This document shows, piece by piece, positions 1 to 7,951 of a stretch of 18,187 bases of DNA. Both the position numbers and the translations under genes were made by a program. Source of the DNA: Candidatus Krumholzibacteriia bacterium (GTDB taxonomy: Bacteria > Krumholzibacteriota > Krumholzibacteriia > LZORAL124-64-63); NCBI GenBank assembly GCA_016744275.1, contig JADGEP010000024.1, forward strand, positions 1 through 18,187, in the 5' to 3' direction. Within the stretch, counting starts at the first letter, position 1; each line of letters starts with the position of its first letter. The notes beneath the pieces are model-generated. The model saw only the letters and a program-made list of their open reading frames with translations. It did no database searches and was not told where the DNA came from.

Positions 1-130
1 CTCAGGTTGTGGTGAGCCCGCACAGGAATGAAGGGCATGTGAAAAGCCACAGAACAGTCATAATTTATTACTTTTAAAGCACTTAAGAAGTTTTCTGATT
101 TTTGATTTCTGAGGTACGGCCCTTGCGATA

Positions 131-160
131 TGGCCAGCACGACAGCAAGCACGATAGAAT
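131..160 (+). promoter_or_regulatory. Weak candidate sigma-70-type promoter for the lipoprotein gene
   Basis: TAGAAT at 155-160 matches the -10 consensus at five of six positions. TGGCCA at 131-136 matches the -35 consensus at four of six, with an 18-base spacer. It lies just upstream of the lipoprotein ribosome-binding site AAGGAG (175-180), which would leave a short leader. The stretch before it (about 55-115) is clearly AT-richer than the rest of the window. The match is modest and could be chance. Confidence 0.25.
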
Positions 161-187
161 GCCCGACCCCAATCAAGGAGCCCCGAT

Positions 188-997
188 ATGTTCTTCTTCC
201 GCAACCTCCGCACCGGCACCGGATTTATCGCCATCGCCGCGCTGATGCTTCTCTTTTCGCTGAGCCTCGGTGGCTGTTCGGACAACGAAACCCGTCCCAC
301 CGAAGCTTCCGTGCCCGAACCTCCAGTGCTGCCGGTCGCCGAGCAACTGGCCTTCGACTTCAGCTTCTTCGCCGGCGCCCCCCAACTGGAAAAGGCCGAC
401 GGCGACTACGACAACTTTCTCAATGCCTACCTGCGCACCGCGTTGCTCGACGTAGTGGCCAACCTCGTGCTCGCCGCTCCGGTCAGCGCTTTTTCGGCCG
501 CCGTTCATACGGTGCCTGTGGCCCAGGACGACGGCTCTTGGGTGTGGACCTATGACTGGCAACATCGCGACGGCCTGGTGCGCATCATTCTGCGCGGCCT
601 GCCGGTTGGCGACGTCGTGCAGTGGGAACTCAGCCTGGCCCCCGGCGGCGTTGGCGACGGTATCCTGTGGTTTGATGGCGCCACCAATGGCGACGGCAGC
701 GAAGGCCAGTGGAGTTTCCGCGATCTGGACAACGAAGAGTACCCCATCAGTGGCGAAATCAGCTGGGGCGTTGGCTACCTGGAATTTGTCAGCCGCGAAG
801 TGGACAGCGATGGCGACCGTCTGCGGTTCATCGACAACGACCCGAATTTCCGCATCGAATTCTCGGACGGAATGGGCGGCGGTACGAGTTTCATCAAGTG
901 GAACGAATCGGGTTCCGGTAGTCTGTTGGTGCTGGATTATAATGACGGCCAAGAGGCTTGCTGGGATGAGTATCTGATGGATGTGGATTGCCAGTAG
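188..997 (+). CDS. Predicted outer-membrane lipoprotein of unknown function
   Basis: This 269-residue protein has a charged N-terminus, a hydrophobic segment (about residues 12-28) and the lipobox LSLGGC, with Cys30 as the predicted lipidated residue. Residue +2 after the Cys is Ser, not Asp, so by the classical Lol rule it would go to the outer membrane. A Pro/Glu-rich linker (about 36-50) follows. The rest is rich in Gly, Asp and aromatic residues and looks beta-rich. Two Cys lie in the last dozen residues (motif CWDEYLMDVDC) and could form a disulfide. The start is fixed by AAGGAG eight bases upstream of the ATG. The gene stands alone and ends in a strong intrinsic terminator. I do not recognise the family; cellular location is the only supported prediction. 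Confidence 0.8.
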   Translation: MFFFRNLRTGTGFIAIAALMLLFSLSLGGCSDNETRPTEASVPEPPVLPVAEQLAFDFSFFAGAPQLEKADGDYDNFLNAYLRTALLDVVANLVLAAPVSAFSAAVHTVPVAQDDGSWVWTYDWQHRDGLVRIILRGLPVGDVVQWELSLAPGGVGDGILWFDGATNGDGSEGQWSFRDLDNEEYPISGEISWGVGYLEFVSREVDSDGDRLRFIDNDPNFRIEFSDGMGGGTSFIKWNESGSGSLLVLDYNDGQEACWDEYLMDVDCQ

Positions 998-1013
998 TCT
1001 GATTGTATCACCA

Positions 1014-1047
1014 CCCTGGGGCCGCCCCTTTTGGAGCGGCCCCAGGG
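1014..1047 (+). repeat. Perfect 12-bp GC-rich inverted repeat after the lipoprotein gene
   Basis: CCCTGGGGCCGC (1014-1025) and GCGGCCCCAGGG (1036-1047) are perfect reverse complements around a 10-base loop. The RNA hairpin would be very stable but no T-tract follows, so on its own it is not a classic intrinsic terminator. It lies 16 bases after the lipoprotein stop and just before a second hairpin that has a T-tract. It may stabilise the 3' end or assist termination. Confidence 0.7.
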
Positions 1048-1062
1048 CCTGCCCGGCCGAGC

Positions 1063-1101
1063 GAGGGTGCCAATGATCCCCTTGGCACCCTCCAAATTTT
1101 T
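1063..1101 (+). terminator. Intrinsic terminator of the lipoprotein gene
   Basis: GAGGGTGCCAA (1063-1073) and TTGGCACCCTC (1082-1092) form a perfect 11-bp stem with an 8-base loop. CAAATTTTT (1093-1101) follows, giving a short U-tract in the plus-strand transcript. The tract reaches the stop codon of the convergent acyl-CoA dehydrogenase-like gene, so the two genes share this short junction. Confidence 0.85.
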
Positions 1102-2270
1102 CACCCCCAGCGCGGCATTTCATCAGGGTTGATGCCCAGCGCTGTCTTGGCCACAATTTCGTGGGTCAGGGCTGAGTTCCCTGGATGGAAGCGGCCGGCG
1201 CGGCAGTCGCGGAACAAGCGTTCCAATTCGTTCTTTGTGAACATGCCGGCGCCACCGGACAATTCCATAGCCAGGTCCACGACCTTCCACGATGATTCGA
1301 TCGCATGGTGTCTGGCCATCAGGATTTTGGCCGGCCATTGGCCACCATGGTCCACACCGTTAACCCAGTCATTGGCAACCTGATCGAGATGAGACCCAAT
1401 CGCCTCCAATTCGATCATCATCCTGGCCACACCATGCTGGACTTCCGGGTGGTAGGACATCGAACGGGTCAGTGCCAAAGATTTTTTATCTTTGAGCGAG
1501 GCAAGGGTGAGTTCGCAGGCCCGCTTTGCGATGCCGTAGTAGACATTTGCAAAACCCATCAAACCCCAGGCGAATATCGCGACAATGAACATGTCCGCGC
1601 CACCAAATCCGGCCGGGATGACGCGCACGACTCGGTCGTCGGGTACAAATACGCCCTCGAGGATCGTATCCTGGCTGCTGGTCGCGCGCATGCCCATCGT
1701 ATCCCAGGTATCCTTGATCGTGTAGCCTTCGGCGTCGCGATTCATGAAGGCGTGGACGATTTTGGGGTTCTCCGGATCAGAGGAGTCCATGCCATGGAGG
1801 CCAAGCCGGGTCCAGACCGGCGATAAACTGCCAAAACCCTTGCGGCCTGTGAAACGATAGCCGCCTTCGACCCGCTCCGCGTTGGTCAACGAATAGAGCA
1901 GCGGCACATCATTGCCCGCTTCGGAATGGCCAGCGGCAAAAACCTCGCCAGACATCGCATCGTCCAGTACAAACTGCATGGATTTATCGCCGGATTTGAG
2001 CAGATCCGACGCGATTCCCGTCCAATAGACGTGCATATTCGTGGCCAGGGCGGTCGCCGGAGCGTAGGTTGACAATTCACGGATCAACTTGCCGTACTCG
2101 GCCAGATTCATCCCGCGCCCTCCCATTTCCGTAGGCACTGCCAGATTGAGGTATTCAGCCTCGCGCAATTCTTCAAAGTCTTCACTGAAGAATCGGTTCT
2201 CGCGGTCGTAGTCTGCCGCCCGCTTCCGGAACCGGAGCAGCATTTCCGGGGACAATTTTAAACTCGCCAT
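1101..2270 (-). CDS. Acyl-CoA dehydrogenase-family flavoprotein, catalytic Glu missing
   Basis: At 389 residues this is the normal length for the acyl-CoA dehydrogenase (ACAD) family. An N-terminal helical domain contains VPTEMGGRG (about 46-54). A middle beta domain follows (GYRFTGRKGFGSLSP; WDTMGMRATSSQDTILEGVFVP). The C-terminal helical domain contains ELSGGAGMF. Family members bind FAD and usually oxidise acyl-CoA thioesters at the alpha-beta bond. At the usual catalytic site, where medium- and short-chain enzymes have Tyr-Glu-Gly after the RD.R motif, this protein has His362-Pro363-Gly364, so the base is absent. I also see no clear Glu in the helix used by isovaleryl-CoA dehydrogenases. 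It may therefore be one of the divergent members, such as a flavin monooxygenase-like protein, or use another base. The ATG is preceded only by a weak GAGA. It is divergent from the sigma-factor operon and has no pathway neighbours here. Confidence 0.88.
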   Translation of the reverse strand: MASLKLSPEMLLRFRKRAADYDRENRFFSEDFEELREAEYLNLAVPTEMGGRGMNLAEYGKLIRELSTYAPATALATNMHVYWTGIASDLLKSGDKSMQFVLDDAMSGEVFAAGHSEAGNDVPLLYSLTNAERVEGGYRFTGRKGFGSLSPVWTRLGLHGMDSSDPENPKIVHAFMNRDAEGYTIKDTWDTMGMRATSSQDTILEGVFVPDDRVVRVIPAGFGGADMFIVAIFAWGLMGFANVYYGIAKRACELTLASLKDKKSLALTRSMSYHPEVQHGVARMMIELEAIGSHLDQVANDWVNGVDHGGQWPAKILMARHHAIESSWKVVDLAMELSGGAGMFTKNELERLFRDCRAGRFHPGNSALTHEIVAKTALGINPDEMPRWG

Positions 2271-2443
2271 GATAGTCTCGTTTTCTTAGGGTAGAGATTG
2301 AGAGTTCCCGAATCGGAGCTTCGAGGACTCAGCAGTGCTTTCAAATACTGAAGCGCAGGGCGGGGCCGGATCGGCTCACAAATTCCTCAACATTTTTTCA
2401 AAGTGGCGATTGCACGATCATCCGTATCAGCGATTCCCCAAGA

Positions 2444-3058
2444 ATGAAGACCAAGTACATGGATCAACCCCACGATCTGACCATCATACTCCAAGAGGCT
2501 TCCGGCGGCGACCGCGAGGCCATGGGCCGCATCGTGGCCTTGGTATACAGTGAGTTGCGGGCCATCGCGCGGCGTCAGCACGCCGGTGAACAGGCTGGGC
2601 ATTCGCTCAATACGACCGGTATCGTCCATGAAGCCTACCTCAAACTCGTCAAGCTGGACCGGATCAGTTGGAAGAACCGCGAACAGTTTTTCGCCATCGC
2701 GGCCCGCTCGGTGCGCCAGATTCTGGTCGACCACGCTCGCAAACGCAAAGCCGCCAAACGTGGCGGTGACCTTCCCGTGCTCTCTCTCGACAAAACGGAA
2801 TCCGAATACCTCAATCTGGCTGCCACTTTGGCGGACGGGCAGGTTGATGAGCTTCTTGGGCTGGACCTTGCGCTTCAAGGGTTGGAAGCCATGAACGAAC
2901 GGCATGCGCGCATTGTCGAGTGTCGGTTTTTCACCGGCCTGACGATTGAAGAAACCGCCCAGGCCGTCGGGGTTTCGCCAGCGACCGTTAAACGAGAATG
3001 GATTTTGGCCAGAGCCTGGCTGAATCGGGAATTGAGTCAAAAGGGACAAAGCCTGTGA
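2444..3058 (+). CDS. ECF-subfamily RNA polymerase sigma factor, ECF43-like
   Basis: This 204-residue protein has sigma region 2 (about 25-105: LVYSELRAIARRQ, VHEAYLKL, FFAIAARSVRQILVDHARKRKA) and region 4 (about 145-198: RHARIVECRFFTGLTIEETA, then VSPATVKREW as recognition helix). The VHEAYLKL and ILVDHARKR motifs are typical of the ECF43 (SigX6) group. That group lacks the acidic DAED motif of region 2.2 and is genetically linked to Ser/Thr kinases. In Vibrio parahaemolyticus EcfP, an ECF43 factor, the kinase PpkT2 phosphorylates a Thr and thereby enables binding to RNA polymerase core. Thr57 and Thr58, just before VHEAYLKL, are candidates here by inference. The start is uncertain: ATG 2444 has no obvious Shine-Dalgarno, and ATG 2459 (MDQPHDL) has a weak GAAGA upstream. 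No anti-sigma gene is present; the kinase gene overlaps the end by four bases. Confidence 0.93.
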   Translation: MKTKYMDQPHDLTIILQEASGGDREAMGRIVALVYSELRAIARRQHAGEQAGHSLNTTGIVHEAYLKLVKLDRISWKNREQFFAIAARSVRQILVDHARKRKAAKRGGDLPVLSLDKTESEYLNLAATLADGQVDELLGLDLALQGLEAMNERHARIVECRFFTGLTIEETAQAVGVSPATVKREWILARAWLNRELSQKGQSL

Positions 3059-6000
3059 GTAAGCCAACTTGGGATGACATCGCAACGCTCTTCCACAACG
3101 CCCTGGGTCATGAGGGGGCGCAGAGAATTGCGTACCTCGAGTCGATGGCGCCGGAGATGCGCCAGGAAGTCGAGTCGCTTCTCAACGCCAGCGAAACCGA
3201 CGGCCCTCTGGACCACCTCCAGCGTGAATTGATCGACGCGACGATCAGTGTGCCGGCCGCGGCCTCTTTGACGGGAACCCAGATTTCCCAATACCTGATC
3301 GGTGACAAACTCGGCGGCGGCGGCATGGGAGCCGTCTACCGGGCCGAAGACCAGCGCCTGGGGCGCACGGTGGCTCTCAAGTTCCTACTGCCCCACTTGA
3401 CGGACAGGGCCAGCGCCAAACAACGCTTCATTCACGAGGCCCAGGCCGCGGCCCGCTTGGAACATCCGAACATTTGCACCATTCTGGAAGTCGGCGAGAG
3501 CCCGACCGGGGAAATGTTCATTGCCATGCCTCTCTATGAGGGCGTCAGCCTTCGGGAACGCCTGCAACAAGGCCCCCTGCCCCTGGCGGAGATCATCAAT
3601 TACTCCCGCCAGATCTGTGCGGGCCTGACCCGAGCCCATGAGCAGGGCATTGTTCACCGCGACATCAAGCCCGAAAACATTTTCGTGACCCGTGATGATG
3701 TTTTGAAAATCCTGGATTTTGGCATCGCCAAGTTGTCCGCAACCAGCGTGACCGGTACTGGCGTGGTGCTGGGCACGTTGGCCTATATGAGTCCCGAGCA
3801 GGCCCGCGGTGGCACGGTCGACCACCGCTCAGACATCTGGTCATTGGGTGCGATTCTTTACGAAATGGCTTGTGGGCAAGCGCCTTTTCGCCGCGACAAC
3901 CCCGCCGCCCTGATCAACGCCGTGGTCAACGAGACGCCAACTCCCTTGGCTTCCATCTGGCCTGATGCGCCGCCCGCATTGGCCACCATTGTTCAACGGG
4001 CGCTTGAGAAATCTCCTGCCGGACGTTTTCAGACGGTTTCCGTCATGGGCGCCGCACTGGCCGAATTGCTGAACCCAGGGACCGAAACCATTGAGATCGC
4101 CCGCGGCACCCCGGCCATTTTACCGGAAGGCGAAAGGCGCCTCGCGACCATTCTCGTCACCCACATTCATGACTACGACGCCATCGTTGAAAGCGCCTCG
4201 CCAGCGGAGCTGGAGACTCTCCAGGAGCAGGTGCACCAGTTGGTTCGCGATTGTGTGGCCCGGCACGGCGGCGTGGTCAACCAGGCTTCGGGGGCTGAGA
4301 TCATCAGCCTTTTTGGCGTACCGACAACCCATGAAGACGACGTCGTGCGCGCAGTGCGTGCAGCGCGAGCCATGACCAAGGCCAACTCGCAGCAGACCTT
4401 GGTGCAAGCTGGCATCGATTGCGGATATATCGTGGTGCAGTCTAGTACAACCGAAGATGAGAGCTACCGCCTTGTTGGCAGCACCTTGCATACGGCCATC
4501 CGCATTGCCGAAGATGCCGGACCTTCCGAGGTGATGGTCACCCCCAATTGCCTGCGTGGCATCTTGCCGTTTTATGCCGTGGAGCAGGCTGGTGCCATCC
4601 GCCTGAAAGGGGGCAAATCCTGTGACCAGCACCGCATTGTGGCCAAGACTGGGCGCAAGACACGCCTTGAGGCCACCGACAGTCACCGTCTCACCAAATT
4701 CACCGGCCGCGGTGCGGAATTCGAAATTCTGCGCCAGCGCCACCGGCAAGCGATGACCGGAACGGGACAATTCGTATCGGTCGTCGGTGAAGCCGGATTG
4801 GGCAAAAGCCGATTTGTCCATGAGTTCAGCGCCTCCCTGGACGCCGACACCATGACCCTGCTTCAGGGCAGTTGCCAGTCGTTTGCCGAACAGACCGCCT
4901 ACTACCCCTTCACCGATATCCTCCGCAAAATTCTCGGTCTGCCCGACGGACCCGTCACCGACGACCAGATTGGCGCAGCGCGCGCGAGGCTGAATGGCCT
5001 CGACGATGACCTGGTGGACTACTTTCCGTATATCCTGCAGGCGCTGTCCATTGAAAATGACAAGCATTCATTGCCCAGCGAAATGAGAAGTGAAAGCCTG
5101 CGCGCGACCATCAGCGAAGCGGTGGCCAGCCTCATCATTTGCCTGACCGCGGAACGGCCGGTGGTTCTGCTCTTTGAAGACTGGCATTGGGTCGACGCCG
5201 CTTCGGCGGATGTGCTGCAACAACTGGTTCGTTTTGCCCCAAGTCACGCCATCCTGATGGTGCTCACCCATCGCCCCGGTCTCCGTTTTGAATTGGGGAC
5301 CCACTCCCTCCACACGGCCATCCAATTGCCGCCACTGGACATTGAAGAATCGTCAAATGTGTTGCACACCCTCCTGCGCACGACAGACGTGCCCGCAAAT
5401 CTGGCGCAACTCATTCACGAACGATCGGGCGGCAATCCGTTCTTTCTGGAGGAAATTTGCGAGTCACTGTTGGAGCAGGACCTGCTGCGACTGAATGATG
5501 CCCAAACTTTTGAGATCGCCACCACCGAAGAGTTCAAGATACCGGACACGGTGCAGGGCGTAATCCGAGCCCGGTTGGACCGGATGAACCGCGATGACCG
5601 CGAAGTATTGTGCTTCGCCTCGGTCATCGGGCGGGACTTTGACGAAGATATTCTCGCTCATGTCTACCATGGTCAGGCGCACATCAGCGAGTCGTTGGAG
5701 CGGCTATGTCTGGCCGGGTTGATTCAGCCCATAAAGGTCGTGCCCCGGCCCCGCTACCGATTCAAGCATGCACTCACCCAGGACGTCACCTACGAGAGCC
5801 TGCTGACCCGCTTGCGCCAGGAACTGCACGGGCTGGTGGGCGACGCCATCGTTGCCCTGCGATCCACTCGTCTAGACCACTATTTCCCGCAACTCGCGTT
5901 GCACTTTGCCAAGGCCGAGCGTTGGGTCGAAGCCGCAGAGCATGGGCTCAAGTCGGCCAAACGAACTTGGCGACTGACCGAATTCCAGGAATCACTCAAG

Positions 6001-7656
6001 CAACTGGATTCCACCGAAAAATGGGTGCTGCGTATCGAAGACACCGCCGAGCGCGATCGGTTGCTGGTCCCGCTTCTGCTGAGTAAAGAACGGGCCTACG
6101 AGTTGTTCGGTGCGCGGCGCCAGCAGCACGAGGTCATCGACCGCATTCTGGAAATTCTTGATCCGGCAACGGACAAGCAGGATCTCGTCGAAGTCTATAT
6201 TCGCCTGGGAGACATCCACACTTCGGACCGGGAATTTGTCGCCGCCGAGAAGCTTTTCAATCAGGTTCTCAACCTATGCGATGACCTGGGTGATGAACAG
6301 CGCCGCCGCAAGACGATGCGCAGTCTCGGGCTCATGATGTGGCATGCCGACCGCGCCAACGACGCCATCGAAGTGATGCGAACCGCCGTAGCCGCCGACC
6401 GCCTTTCCGGCGAAAGCCATCACCTGATCATGGATCTGGTCAACCTTTCGACCGTGTATCGCGGCATCAACGACCTGGAATCCTGCCGGACTGCCCTCAT
6501 TGAAGCGGAAGACGTGGCGCTCAAGACCAATGACCTCTACGGATTGTCCTATGCCCGGCACAATACGGCCCTCGTTGCGCGGCAGGAAGGTCGCCTGGAC
6601 GAAGCCATCGAAATTCTTCTGTCGCTACTCGACGACGGCAAGATCACGAACGCCCTTCCCCAGCAGCAGGGCTTTCACCTGCTCACTTGCGCGAACATCT
6701 ATCTGCAACTCGGACGCACCGAAGATGCCCTGGCCAACTGGGAACGCGGCCTAGTCATCATGAGACGGGCCCAGCATATCGAAGGGCTCTCGCGCACCCT
6801 GGTGACTTTTGCCGAAGTCGAATTGGGGCTCAACCGGCCACGCCAAGCACGAGACCACCTGATCGAAGCAAAATCCGTCTCGAAACACTTCGACAAGACC
6901 TCACTGCGCACCAACATCTTCCACAACCTCGGCATCGCCCACGCAGCCTTGCAGGAATACCCCGATGCCATCGCCGCCTGGGAGCGAGCGCGCACCCTGT
7001 GCCGCCAACAAAAAAACAATACGCTGGAACTGGATGTGGTCACGGCCATGGCCCGCACGACGCGCGACCTGGTGCCGGAAGCAACAGTCGCCTTGCCGTA
7101 CTTTCGCGAGGCCGTGATTCTCGCCGGCGAGGTCGGCGACATGAAGCAACAAGGCGCCCTGTACAATACGATGGGCATTGTTGAGTGGCAGCGTGGTGAT
7201 TATGCCGCAGCCTTGGCCGCCTACGAGGCCGCGTCGGTGGCATTCGAAAAGGGGGCCGACACTGAGGGCCAGGGCCTTGCGCTGAGCAGTATTGGTGTTA
7301 CACTCCGCAAGTTGAAAAAAAATGATGCTGCGGCTCAATTGAAGCTGGCTGTCGCCTTCAATCAGGAGCACGGCCACCGCAAACTTGAAGGGCTTTCTTT
7401 GGCGGCCTTGGGCGATGTTCATGCCGAGACCGGGCACCCTCGCGAAGCCATCGCCATGTACAACCAATCGCTGAGTATCCGCAAAGAGACCCAAGACCGT
7501 TTGGGAGAAGGCTGGATGTTGTGCAATCTGGCTCGGGTCCACTCACACCTCGATGCGCTGGATCGCACCCGCGACTTTGTGACGGCGGCCAGGAAGATCG
7601 CGATTGAATTGGACAACACCGAATTGCTCAACACTCTTAGAGAGATTTCAAATTAA
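3055..7656 (+). CDS. Ser/Thr kinase - degenerate cyclase - AAA ATPase - TPR fusion protein
   Basis: I choose GTG 3055, which overlaps the sigma stop as GTGA and has AAAGGG upstream; this gives 1533 residues. Domains in order: an N-terminal helical leader (about 1-75); a protein kinase (about 78-340) with an intact G-loop LGGGGMGAVY, Lys109 in VALK, HRD (201-203), DFG Asp221 and SPEQ; a class III cyclase homology domain (about 360-535); an AAA/STAND-type ATPase with Walker A GEAGLGKS (578-585) and Walker B VVLLFED (703-709); and about a dozen TPR repeats from about 1045 to the end. No membrane segment is seen, so it should be cytosolic. The kinase looks active. In the cyclase domain the two metal-binding Asp positions read His (VTHIHDY) and Ala (SGAEIISLFG), so it is probably inactive. 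Kinase/cyclase/AAA fusions are known, for example the TOMM-associated type, but no TOMM genes are here. It probably controls the adjacent sigma factor. Confidence 0.93.
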   Translation: MSKPTWDDIATLFHNALGHEGAQRIAYLESMAPEMRQEVESLLNASETDGPLDHLQRELIDATISVPAAASLTGTQISQYLIGDKLGGGGMGAVYRAEDQRLGRTVALKFLLPHLTDRASAKQRFIHEAQAAARLEHPNICTILEVGESPTGEMFIAMPLYEGVSLRERLQQGPLPLAEIINYSRQICAGLTRAHEQGIVHRDIKPENIFVTRDDVLKILDFGIAKLSATSVTGTGVVLGTLAYMSPEQARGGTVDHRSDIWSLGAILYEMACGQAPFRRDNPAALINAVVNETPTPLASIWPDAPPALATIVQRALEKSPAGRFQTVSVMGAALAELLNPGTETIEIARGTPAILPEGERRLATILVTHIHDYDAIVESASPAELETLQEQVHQLVRDCVARHGGVVNQASGAEIISLFGVPTTHEDDVVRAVRAARAMTKANSQQTLVQAGIDCGYIVVQSSTTEDESYRLVGSTLHTAIRIAEDAGPSEVMVTPNCLRGILPFYAVEQAGAIRLKGGKSCDQHRIVAKTGRKTRLEATDSHRLTKFTGRGAEFEILRQRHRQAMTGTGQFVSVVGEAGLGKSRFVHEFSASLDADTMTLLQGSCQSFAEQTAYYPFTDILRKILGLPDGPVTDDQIGAARARLNGLDDDLVDYFPYILQALSIENDKHSLPSEMRSESLRATISEAVASLIICLTAERPVVLLFEDWHWVDAASADVLQQLVRFAPSHAILMVLTHRPGLRFELGTHSLHTAIQLPPLDIEESSNVLHTLLRTTDVPANLAQLIHERSGGNPFFLEEICESLLEQDLLRLNDAQTFEIATTEEFKIPDTVQGVIRARLDRMNRDDREVLCFASVIGRDFDEDILAHVYHGQAHISESLERLCLAGLIQPIKVVPRPRYRFKHALTQDVTYESLLTRLRQELHGLVGDAIVALRSTRLDHYFPQLALHFAKAERWVEAAEHGLKSAKRTWRLTEFQESLKQLDSTEKWVLRIEDTAERDRLLVPLLLSKERAYELFGARRQQHEVIDRILEILDPATDKQDLVEVYIRLGDIHTSDREFVAAEKLFNQVLNLCDDLGDEQRRRKTMRSLGLMMWHADRANDAIEVMRTAVAADRLSGESHHLIMDLVNLSTVYRGINDLESCRTALIEAEDVALKTNDLYGLSYARHNTALVARQEGRLDEAIEILLSLLDDGKITNALPQQQGFHLLTCANIYLQLGRTEDALANWERGLVIMRRAQHIEGLSRTLVTFAEVELGLNRPRQARDHLIEAKSVSKHFDKTSLRTNIFHNLGIAHAALQEYPDAIAAWERARTLCRQQKNNTLELDVVTAMARTTRDLVPEATVALPYFREAVILAGEVGDMKQQGALYNTMGIVEWQRGDYAAALAAYEAASVAFEKGADTEGQGLALSSIGVTLRKLKKNDAAAQLKLAVAFNQEHGHRKLEGLSLAALGDVHAETGHPREAIAMYNQSLSIRKETQDRLGEGWMLCNLARVHSHLDALDRTRDFVTAARKIAIELDNTELLNTLREISN

Positions 7657-7673
7657 CGAGGAGAGGCCTCTTC

Positions 7674-7940
7674 ATGCCCCGATATATTATTGAACGCAAC
7701 GTCGGCCACGTAAGCATGGCCGAACTCGAAGCCGTCAGCCGGCGCTCCATCGAAGTCCTGGACACCATGGAAGGAGTCGTCTGGATCAAGAGCTATGTGT
7801 CAGAGGCGGAGGGAAAAGTCTTCTGCGAATACGACGCCCCCAGCCCCGAAGCCATCCGCGAACACGCCCGGTTGGCCGGATTGCCGGCGGACAATATCTC
7901 GGAAGTCAAAATGGAGATCAGTCCCGATATGTTCCGTTGA
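7674..7940 (+). CDS. DUF4242 small protein (SCO4226-like)
   Basis: This 88-residue soluble protein has the DUF4242 hallmarks: a PRYIIERNVG start, then RRSIEVLDTM, WIKSYVSEAEGKVFCEYDAPS and REHARLAGLPADNISEVKMEI. It is a single ferredoxin-like alpha/beta domain of normal family length. One structurally studied member, Streptomyces SCO4226, binds nickel; whether this one does is unknown. The start is supported by GAGGAG just upstream. It begins 17 bases after the kinase fusion stop, so it is very likely the third gene of the sigma-kinase operon. A 10-bp palindrome AGAGGCCTCT (7662-7671) lies between Shine-Dalgarno and ATG. The gene ends 11 bases from a convergent gene. Confidence 0.85.
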   Translation: MPRYIIERNVGHVSMAELEAVSRRSIEVLDTMEGVVWIKSYVSEAEGKVFCEYDAPSPEAIREHARLAGLPADNISEVKMEISPDMFR

Positions 7941-7951
7941 GGAAAGCGGCC

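Noticed and set aside
39..53. CRP-like half-site TGTGA before the lipoprotein gene
   Set aside because: The second half-site does not match TCACA at the required spacing.
173..1156. Long minus-strand open frame opposite the lipoprotein gene
   Set aside because: It is a GC-rich shadow frame with His/Ala/Gly-biased sequence, no signal or domain, crossing a strong terminator and the end of another gene. The plus frame has a lipobox and Shine-Dalgarno.
4120..5067. 315-codon minus-strand open frame inside the kinase fusion gene
   Set aside because: It lies fully antisense to clear cyclase and AAA domain motifs and has no recognisable protein features.
3055..7656. TOMM (thiazole/oxazole-modified microcin) gene cluster suggested by the kinase/cyclase fusion
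   Set aside because: No YcaO cyclodehydratase, dehydrogenase or precursor peptide gene is visible nearby; only the domain order is similar.
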